From: Pelodera strongyloides
Lineage: Eukaryota; Nematoda; Chromadorea; Rhabditida; Rhabditidae
Length of the DNA stretch: 64,000 nucleotides
Direction of reading: 5' to 3'
NCBI GenBank assembly: GCA_036852015.1
Contig: JAANDG010000012.1
Location: 248,001-312,000, forward strand
How positions within the stretch are numbered: the stretch's first letter is position 1; each line of letters starts with the position of its first letter. Positions 1-11,000 of the stretch are shown here, piece by piece. The position numbers and the translations under genes are program-made. Under the pieces are notes generated by a model that was not told the DNA's origin, ran no database searches, and was given only the letters and a program-made list of their open reading frames with translations.

Positions 1-870
1 CTAACTTACCTGCGCTTGCGGAGCTATGATCGAAAACTGGAAGAACAATAGAAAATACCCCAGGAATATTCATGCGTTTCGGCTTTTTGCTATAAGCTTG
101 TTCAATTCAAAAACACCGTTGCGATGATAGTTTCCAACTTACATATGTTTTAAACTTAGGGCAAACTTATACTTTTGGGCATACATGGGCTTAGGCTGGT
201 TTAGCTTAGACGCAAGTGTAAGATGTAGGTCTGGACCCTTCTTTAGACTTGTAGGTCTTTTAGTTTTTCAATTAACGGATCAGGAAGGATTATGAAGATC
301 TTGTACGGTATTATCACTATACGGAACGACAGATACATCATTATTAGTGTTAGTACAGTAGCATCAAACGGACGAGGGATGAGACGAAAACACTGCATAA
401 AGTTTGCATCGAGTACAATCTCATGGATTGAACTACTGAACGTGAAATGTAGAAAAGCAGTCGTTTTATTCAGGAAAAAATCTTTCTAACTGGGAGTTTG
501 AAGTTTCAATTTTGCAATTATCTACATTTATTTACCATTAGAGTTCAGATTTTTGTATTGTCTGGAAACTGAGTTTCCTCATCAACTGATATTGTTATTG
601 TGTTTTCATTTCTCTAGACTTATTGCTTCCGCTTTTTTTGCAATTTGCATGGGGGACACTGTGGTTGACGTTTACCCATAACAATAAATTGTCTCTCTCT
701 TGCTATTGTGTCATTTCTGGGGTTTTATTAACATTTTTCACCGCTGGAGAGAGATGGGAGTAGAGGAAGAGAGGAAAAAAGAGTGGGAGAGAGTTAGGGG
801 AAAACGTATAGGTTGAAGGGAAGGTGAAGCTTGGGACTGTCAATACTCCCACGTATTATTCATTGTTTAG
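1..870. other. Intron of the PPIP5K gene; no exon seen
   Basis: No exon can be placed here. The first recognisable exon begins at 871 with the last base of a codon, so an upstream exon lies outside the window and this stretch is best read as intron. It holds a purine-rich tract at about 748-800 and nothing else I can name. The first 20 bases resemble a splice donor on the minus strand, but no minus-strand exon supports it. Confidence 0.6.
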
Positions 871-3800
871 GTACGGTCACTTTTCGGGGATCAATCGCAA
901 GGTACAACTCAAATATCTGAAACCTCGAGACATAACAAAAGAGGGCGAGGAACCGTCACAACAAGAAGCAGCACTTATGCTAATCCTCAAATGGGGAGGA
1001 GAACTCACAACTGCTGGTAAGTGTAGCGGCTGCACCGCGCACCGAAGGAGCAAAAGAGTGCGGCGAAAACATGGCGCACCTATGGCACACTGTTTCTGCT
1101 CATACGTCGCACACCGAAATTGAAAAAGTGCCCGGCGGCGCACTTTTCTGGCACACTCTGAGGGTGCGGTAAGTACGCCAAAAGTCTCCTTTTTTTGCGC
1201 ATTGACTGAACGATGTTTCGTGTTGTTGCGCTGACAATAAACATTATTTTCAACAGTTAATTAACTAGCAAATGAGTGTGCTGCGCTTTGATCGCACTTT
1301 CCTAGACTTGGATTCGAAGTTATATTTATTTATATTTATTTCTGCTAATCATCAACATCAACAACATTCTAGGTAATCTGCAAGCTGAGGCTCTGGGCAA
1401 GCTCTTCAGAACTCTCTATCCGGGAATCAGACGTGCAGACGGGAAGAGTTCCCCGGAAGACACACAGGGGCTAGGATTTCTCAGACTCCACTCGACGTAC
1501 AGGTACTGTTCATGGTTGCGCGCCTTCCGGGTGAATCTTATTGTTAGTGGTGGATCCGGCGCCGCGCGATGGTCTGAGATCAAGCACTAAGAAACTCAAC
1601 AAGTGCGCCGCGCAGCGCATCTAATTGTAGTGAGACGAAAAAATGGCGCACTTGGTGGCTCGCGATGGTGTTCCAGCTGGTTTTATTCTCCTTTCATTAT
1701 TGAAACAGCACTTTCAGACATGACTTGAAGATCTACGCAAGCGACGAGGGAAGAGTACAGATGACTGCAGCGTCTTTTGCCAAGGTAGACGTGTTAAGTT
1801 AACCTTGCGTCTGGCGCGTTCATCTGGCGCGTTCATCTGGCGCCCTTGTTGTGTGCCCGTTGGTTGCCGCGCGTGAATGCTCCCTGTACGGTCTCATAGT
1901 CTTCAGTTTTTGTTATTACATGTAATCTAGGTTAGTGTTGATGATTTAGCTTTGCTCTTTCTCGTTATCCTGTCGTGTTTTAATACAATTATTTTCGAAA
2001 AGCTTGAGCTGCTAGTAACGTTTCACAAATCACGTGCTCTATCGCTTCAATACAATTCTTTTAAAGGGTCTGCTAGCATTAGAAGGTGAATTGACACCCA
2101 TTCTAATGCAAATGGTGAAGAGTGCGAACACGGACGGCCTTCTGGACGATGATTGCAATGCGAGAGACTACCAGAATGAACTGAAGACGTATCTACATCA
2201 GGCCCTACAGGTATTTGTTACTGCAAAAAGTTCGCTCCTGGGTGGGTTTGAACCACCGACCTTTCGGTTAACAGCCGAACGCGCTGCCAATTGCGCCACA
2301 AGAGCACGTTTGTTATATCCAAACTCTTTGATTGCAGGTCGACCGCGACTGGACGCCAAACGATTTCGAAGCATTGAATCCTGATGGACTTCGTTCGATT
2401 CAGAATGCGATGGAATTTATTAAAAATCCGAAGACAATGTGCCATGAAATAGCTGGATATGTGGAGAGAATGTGCGAGATCATCAACTGGCACAAACTGA
2501 ATAAACCGAGTGAGTTGATAAAAGGATTTTCGTGTGGAAGAATTTTATTGCTTCGACTAAAGAAGTAAAACTTAAGTGAAACTTGCATAAGGTAAACAAT
2601 ATAAACGTTACTGTCTTTGGTTGTACATATTCGTCAACATCGCTTCCGAACGGCCACATGTGTGCCATCGTTCCGCCGCGCACTGTCTAATATGCGCTGC
2701 GTAACCGCTGACCATATGAGATGCATCAGTGGAATGGTAACTTGGTGATAAATGAGTATTTTAGTTACCGCACCCATTGCAGACCGTAGCCTGTATCTGA
2801 ATGAGTCATGGGACCTAGCGGAACGGCGGTGGAGTAAGGAGTTGAGGGAATTCAGAAGAACCGAGAAGAAGAATGGGGGAGTCGAGTTCGATATCAGCAA
2901 GATCCCCGATATATATGATAATATCAAGGTGAGGAAGGGGGCAGTGGTGGTGGTGGGCCGCGAGAACCTGGCGCGAAAATGTCGCGGGACGCACTAGTGA
3001 AGCATAGCGCACCGAGAGAATGGCGCGAAAATGTCGCGGGACGCACTAGTGAAGCATAGCGCAGCGAGAGAATGGCGCGAAATGTCGCGAGTCGCGCCAG
3101 CGAAGCCTAGCGCGAAGTCTGGACGAAGTGACGATTATGAAATAATCCCATAGTTTTCTCTACTTATTAGGTCTGAACCTTCTTTAAGAAGATTTTTTTA
3201 TTTTCAATCTACTTTAAGTACGACATGGAGCACAACCCCGACCTGTGCATCAACAACGAGGGCGAGTTCGAGAGAATGTACCTTTGTGTGAAGGCCATGG
3301 CGGATATTGTTGTGCCTCAGGTTTGTAGACTTTTATTTACTAATATATTTCCATATCCAATATGTACTTGTCTCGTTTCTCTCTCTGTCTCTATCTCTCT
3401 CTTTCGTTTCTCACGCCTCTCATTATTTCATTATCTTTCTCTCTTTCGCCGTTTGACCTTTCCATCGTCTCTCTCTCTCGCGCAGGTATCGGAGGGATTC
3501 CCTGCCCAACGAATTTGACTAATACTTGCTGATCTTCCAGGAGTACGGTATCAAAAAAGAGGCCAAGATCCAAGTCGCCCAGCGTGTATGTACACCTTTG
3601 ATGAAGAAGATAAGGAATGACCTTCATAGATGCATAGCTAATTCGGAGGAGGACGAGAGTCAGACAAGGCTGGATCCAAGGTACTGTACGCTGGTGAAGC
3701 TAAGGTGGAGAAAACATGGCACAAAAAATATTGCGCGGTGAGAGATTGGCGCGAATACTGTGCGTATGTGCGAAATCCATGCTGGACCGAATAAAGAGCG

Positions 3801-6800
3801 CTCGCAGACTTTTCCATACAAACAATCAGGCAAGATTTGATATTAGATACGATAGTTGGAGCAGATCTTTCGTTTCAAGAGAAACGGTAAAACTCTAATG
3901 ATGCTCGACGAAAAGAAGCAGGTGCTTCTGCCTCTTGCCCCCACGTCGTCCAGCCATACTGTTGCGAGATTCTCGCTGTCGATGACTATCCCTACGCGAA
4001 CTTTTAGGGCGAAGTCGTCGCTGCGTTTCTTTTCTTTCGTTGTATCTGTCTTTACATTTATCCTTGTTTCAGGGCATCGCAAGGGATTGCCACCCCGTTG
4101 AGACATGTTCGAACTCGGCTTTACTTCACCAGTGAATCGCATATTCACACGCTCATGAATCTGATACGATATGGAGGACTGTGCTCGGTGAGTTAGGACA
4201 CGGTATCGGTATCTCTTGGTACAGGATCAGCATATCTTACTCTATTCAATTAAGACTGGGCTGTGTCACTTATGTGGCACGAATCAGTAGTTGTTTATCA
4301 ATTGAGCTTCGGTAGAAAGACATCAGCGCTTGTAAATTTACTCAGTCTTGTTTTTGTCGGTGTTTTCATTCTTTTTCTAACTTTTCCTTTATTTCCTCAT
4401 TTAGGTCGACGATAAAAAGTGGCAACGTGCAATGAATTTCCTTTCAAGCGTCACCGAATTCAACTACATGACGCAGGTGGGTGGTTTCAGTGCGAAACAA
4501 TGCGGCAGTGCGAAATACGAGTGCCAATTTAGAACGGCACCTCACAATTTGTGCGATATGGGTCTTCATGTCAAACTTGTGGACACTGAACCCCCGGGTG
4601 CGATGCGTAGATACGCGAGCTGGGGTCGCACATCTTTCGCGCATCCCTGGCACACCTCCCGCACTTCCTATATCGCAATTCATCTCTCACATTCAGGTCG
4701 TTCTAATGGTGTATGAGGACAGTAGTGCCACGGGAATGGATCGATTCCACATTGAACTTCTATTCTCCCCGGGACTGTATCCTTGTTTCCTCACGGAGAA
4801 GGAGAGGATCTACGAGACGAGATTCAAGTACGATTACAATATTTGCGTGAAACTGTAATGGTCTGATGAGAAACTGGCCGTGCGCTTCCCTAGTTATTTT
4901 TGGCGAAAACCTGGCGAACATAAGGCGATGTCGCCGCGCACTTCTTTTATCTGCTTCGCCGTCTGCTTTTCGTCCGGTCTTGGCTTCCAGGAAGTTGATT
5001 TTTGTTGCAAGTGACCTTTTTTACTTTACCTTCAGTCATAAATCAAACGGAATGAAGAAAAGTGATTCGAAGGAAATTAACGGATCGAATTTGAACTTGA
5101 ACGGAGTGGAGAAGAAAGAATCGTCCAAGGTACGGATTGCGTGGCTTGAGAGAGGGAGGGGAGGGAAAGGAGAGAAAGAGAGAGACAGACAGAGGGGAAG
5201 ATAGAGACAGACAGAGAGAGGGGAAAGAGAGAGAGAGAAAGTGGGAGAGAGAGAACCACAAAGAGACTTATTTTTCAGCCCCTGGAGCGCTCCTCTTCCC
5301 CTCAGCTAGTGGCTCCGATACCTGTGGAGGAGGTCGTAGCTCAACCTATCAACGTTTCAACACAGCCTGCACCGAGTAGGTCATAATGTTCACAAAATCT
5401 ACGATAGAGGTACAGACGAAGTATGGCAAAGCGAGAACCTGGTGCGAAGACCAAAAGTAGATAGGAAGTGCAGGACTATCTTCGCCGGGTTCACGCATAC
5501 AGATACTCAGTGAGCTCGAAAGAACCTTACGAGAGTCTGGTGAAAGCTGGACGAGATTCAAAGGTTCACATTGTCTTACGATACCATCTTTGCAGCTCTT
5601 GTCAACAGTACATCGAAGGGTCGTGATGACTCGGAGGACGACCTCAACGATTCCGAAGCGGTGAATCTTGTGGTGCTCGATGAAGTCAACTCGAAACAGT
5701 TTGGTAGGTTTTCTGATGTGTAAACCTTTTTGCCTATAGTTTTACATTTTGTTTGTAAGCCTGTACCACGGAGGCGGTGCTTGTTAACTTGTTTGACATA
5801 GGTTCGTATGCAAACGTTTGCTCCTTCCAGAACCTAGCGACAAACCAAGTGCGCGGCGACATCGCAACGCCGCTGGTAGCGAGAAAGCCAGCGAGGAGGG
5901 AGATGTGCCCCGAGATAAGGTCAGTTAGCGTTTTATTTTATGTTAGCAATAAAAAGATACTAGTATGTGTTGGTGTGCAAGGTTGTGAGCTATTTCTTGT
6001 CCACCCAGAGCTTGGGATGGGACACACTCACTGGGGCTGCCAAACTTTTGGGAGCTGAACGGATGATCTCTGATAGTCGGCGTTCTCTCTTCGCTTTACA
6101 CTCCTCTTTTTCTCTGCTATCTCTCTTCCTGTCTCTCTGTGTCTTGAGTAGCATAACATATATGCGCAGTGGATTTATGGCTTCATTAATCAATATATAT
6201 GTAACTTATCTGAATTAAGAAATAACATACTTTACCAGTCGGCTACAGCCGCCTGAGGCGTCTTTCCAATATTCGCTGATGGTCGCTATGTTTCACTGGG
6301 CTATATCTATAAGTAGAGGCAACTCTTTCTCGCAAGAATAGTTTCCTGGGGAAAGAACTTAGTTTCTGTTGACTATATTTCTCCTAAATTGTCTGCAACT
6401 TGCTCTACTCTAGGACATCGAAAAAATTGCCAAAGCCTAAAAGCAGCTTAATATCGCGTGGCTGAGACGCCGCAATGTTTCTATGGGCTATATAAGTTAG
6501 GAGGAAACATTTTATCCAAAGAGTCTCCAGTCTATCTTTTTCTTTTTGAAACCCACACCAATATTGAACACGGGTTAGAACTTAGTTTCTGTTGACTATA
6601 TTCCTCCTAAATTGTCTGCAACTTGCTGGACTCTACAATATCGAAAAAATTTCAAATCCTAAAAAAAGGAATGTGCCTGGATGATACGTCGCAATGTTTC
6701 GCTTGGGCTATATAAGTTAGAAGCAAACATTTGTCGAAAGGAAATGGTTTCACTTTGTTATTTTCCTTTTGGAACCTACACCAATATCAACCACGGGGAT

Positions 6801-7997
6801 ATAACTTAGTTTTTGTTGACTATATTCCTCCTAAATAAGGACCGGCGCCACGGGGAACATCAAGTTGAGCACACATCGATGCCATTGACAGGGAATTATT
6901 ATAATTGCGAATATGCTTCTTGAATTGCATGGAACAGGGATCTCGGCCTACTTGCCGCACAATCGCTCGAACGATACCCCGCAAGCATTCTGTATATGGC
7001 AGCCTTTGTAGCGTTCACTGGGCGTTCCGCAGTGGAGGTGCCCTGCAGTGGGTGTTCTTTGAACTCTATCGCTCGGCATGTACTCCGCGCCCTTGGTGTA
7101 CATGCAAACTTTTGTGTGGTGCTCATGTGAGCGCTCCACAATGGCGTTGCACAGCAAGTGGATGTTCCTTGAACATTATCGCTCGGCCGATACTCCGCTT
7201 CCTTGGAGTATAATGCAACATTTTGTGTGGCATTCGTGTGAGCCATCCGCAATGGTGTTGGTGAGTATTGAGTATATGCAGTGAGTATATGCAGTCTGCG
7301 AGTGCGTAGCTCAGGGCTGGATTCTCGTAGGTAGCTCAAGGTGAGGATAATCTCACGTTGAAAGGCAATACGGAAAATTTTTGTAAAATAAGAGTAAATA
7401 AAGCATTAGACGAAAAGCGTGATTTCAAGTTTTCAAAATTGGTCGTTCTTTGAGTTTTGTGCCGTGAGTGTTCTTTGAACCCTTTGTGCCGCAGAAACGC
7501 CCGAACGATACACCACACATATTCCACATATGCAGCCTTTTTTGGACGTTTGTGAGAGGGGCGCTCGGGAAGTGAGATGGCTCAGTGCACGGGAACGTGA
7601 ACTACTGAACCAATCCTACAACCTGAGCGTAACGCACATCATCCAAACGTACATTCAAACAAACGCACAAACAAACAAACAAAGCTCCCAACTTTATATA
7701 ATAAGATAATCGTAGCACCAATTACCTCGCAGAAGGATGTCTTTTTATTAACTGAAAGTCATTAAGGCTGATGTTGCGACTAATATTTGGCTTCCGCATT
7801 TCTAGCGTAACGCGCATAACAGAAACAAACAAATAAATAAACTTTTAAGTTTCGTTAAGTAATGAGATTATGGGTAGTATGTATACAATCAGATTATCTC
7901 TTGGAGAGATAGCGAGAGGGAGCGTTTTGAAGAGAAGGAGAGAGAGAGCGTTCTGAAGAGAAGGAGAGTTAGAGTTAGAGAGAGAGTGAGAGCGAGT

Positions 7998-8051
<54 letters not shown>

Positions 8052-11000
8052 GAACTGACGCTGGAAGGCAGGTGCTCTAATCTAATATCATTCGCTGTTC
8101 CAAAAAAATTGCACCAATAATGTGTAATCAACGTTGGTGGGCAGCCACAAGGCGATGCGCTCCAGAGCCCGCCCCGTCACAGTGCGTAGCGCGAGCAATT
8201 TAAGCTTTTATTCGCGCGCATGCGGCGCACTCCTGGCCCGCAATGGCCCACATTGGGCACTAGACGAGTGAGGGACCCGCCGACAAAGCGTCTTTGATGA
8301 TTTGCATGCAAGTGTATTTGTTGAAGAATATTCCGAATTCTTCGTTTGTTGCAGGAGGAGTGGGATAAGGACTGGCCGACGCGTGGGCCCGGAACACGTA
8401 GTGGGAGTCATCTGAGTGTGGGAGGAGAGGAAGAATATCAGGTAGAGAGGGAGAGTGGGAGGGAGAGGGAGAGGGAGAGACCATGGATAGAGAGAGAATT
8501 TGGAGAGTCACAGAGAGGGATAGAGAGAGCCACAAATAAAGTTAAAGGGAATATCAAGCCGAACTTGTACTTATGTGATCGCACGACTTTTTTGAACTCC
8601 CGCTCGCCGCAGCGCCTCGAAAGAAATTAAATACGTGAAGAGTAGCAGACAACCAGGTCTTTTCGACTTTTTTTTGACAGCACCTTATAAAATTCAGCTG
8701 GATATTCCCTTGAAAGACATACAAAAGTACGGCTTTCATTCCTTTCCCATGTGCCGTCTTTCCCTGAGTTAACCGCATGCTGTTTTCTGTTGAGTCTTTA
8801 TTCTCTCTTCCTTCTTCTTATTTTTGTAAATTGTTTCAATTTTCTAGAAATCTCAACAGGACGACACTTCAAATGCACGTTTCTTTTTCGCCTCACTGTT
8901 ATAGAATAGAGTCATACTGACGCTTGTTTTTGTACTCTTTATTGGCTTGCTTTGTGGAACGCAGTTGCCGCACAGAAGCATGTTTTCGCGCACGCCTGGC
9001 GAACCGCTATAGCCTACCTTATTGCTTTGCACGGCGTCTGCGCGCTGATTGTGTGGCATGGGATTTGATGCTTGGTCATGTTGTCGTAGGTTCGGCAAAC
9101 CATTAGTGCAGAATTAGGATAGTATTACTTTAATGCGCATTCCATTTGGTTTTCTAAAGCAAACTACACGTCGACAGGCTTATCACCACGTCATCGACTG
9201 CACGAAAGGTCTAGAATGTATACAGTTGTGTAGTGTAGTTGTTCTTAGTTTTTCACATTCCGCACTTCACATTATGGGGTGTACAAGTATTCCAACAAAT
9301 CGGTGTGATTCTGTCAATACTACCGTATTTCTGCATGAAACGTGCATATGAAAAATTAAAAAATATTCTCATGTGGTTCCAAGATACGGTAAATTTTCAG
9401 CATACTTGTAGACCCCGTTATTGGTGTTGTTGTAGTAGTTAGTTATTGAAATTGAACCACTTGGTTGGTCATTTTCGTGGTGACAGTAGTAAGCATCTTT
9501 AGACAAATTTTTTTGCTGGGAACCACTCACACGCGCTTGAATAAACTAACAGTTTTGATTGCTGTGCTATTGCCTGTTCGTCATGTCGTGCTTGTAGACA
9601 AGCCTTCGTGGTTTAAGTATTAGTACCTTTTTAGTTAGGAGTTTAGTTAGCAGCACGTTCTTTTTGCTCACTTTTAGTTGTTGCTAAAGCGGTAGGATAA
9701 CCGGTTTTGGAAAATGGTGGCCAACAACGTTACTGAAACACAGTTTTGCGTATAAAACATGGGAATTTGTTGTCCAGCATACATTTCACAAACCACATGT
9801 CAAACCGATTGAAGCTGATTTAAGCCTTTACGGTTTAACTATTAGTAACAATACACTTTAATGTTGCACTCCGTTCTCATGCTATTTTATTACGGTATGC
9901 ATAGATAGGAGTACAGTAGACGGGTAGACGGTTTTTCTCGGCTGTCGGAAATCTAAACCATGGATATATCTTGTTTAGAGTACGGTAGGTCATGGGCGTG
10001 GCAAATGGGCCAAGGATCTGGTGGCCGAGACGAAGAAGGCCATCCAGGCCCTCAAGGAGGGAGAGACACCGATCAAGGAGGAGGAGGAGCAGAAAACAGG
10101 TAATTGTAGTTTGTAGTCTGACGTTTATGGGGGAAGATTGTAGTTTGTAGTGTGTTACTGTATTTTTAGTATTCGGTACAGTTGGGAAGTACACAATTAG
10201 ATCGAACTGGATCGTTATGAAACCCGTAGATTGAGGAAGCTTGGCGTGCAAGCCGCGTGCAAGTGGCATGCAAATTGCACGCGGAATAACGTTCGTTTGC
10301 AATTTTGCTTGCCGATCTCATGCCGCTTGCCCGCCAAGGTTGCATTGTAACACTTGTTTAGTTTCGTTAGGGAGCTCCTAAATATGAACTCTGTCCGGCT
10401 TGAAAATATGTTTGTTTACTTCTGTGTGGTAGTGCTCAAATCCCGCTCATTTACCCATTTTTTGTCTGTTTCCGACCCCGTAGAAGAGCAGAAATGAAAA
10501 CGAAAAATCTGTCGTATGAATATCAGCATAAAATGTCATTTACGACTAAATATAAAGTTCACTACCTGTTGCCATATGCACAAACACCGGGAATGTGCTC
10601 CCATCTCCCATTGGGAGGTGAGAGAAAGAGAGTGATCAGTGATCACACGAATCAGAAACACGCAGATACAAATTCTCCCAACCGGGGAGGCTCCCGCTGT
10701 TCGTGCATACGGCCACTGATGCATGATCTAACCCGGATGTCGTATTCAGCAACACTCAGGGAGCTCTCCCTGGCCTCCCCAGGGAGCTAAAGAGTGCGAG
10801 AGCAGAAGAGATTCAGAGCGTTCGTGAGCCTAGGGAGGGCTCCCTGCCTGTGTGTTGGTGAATACGGCCTCTAATTTCTTTCCAGATATTGACTTTGAGT
10901 CAATTTGTACTTCTCATTTCATCTTGTGCATCCTAACGTTATATGTTAACCCTTCCATTATATAAAATGACGATTTGTTCCTGTTTTAGTAAAAAAGCGT

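Noticed and set aside
6899..7339. Minus-strand open frame of 146 codons
   Set aside because: It falls within a degenerate 115-base tandem repeat; it has no recognisable domain and no splice or start context.
8847..8877. Extra PPIP5K exon after TTTTCTAG at 8847
   Set aside because: The 31-base piece would break the phase between the flanking phase-0 exons, and its donor (GTTTCT) is poor.
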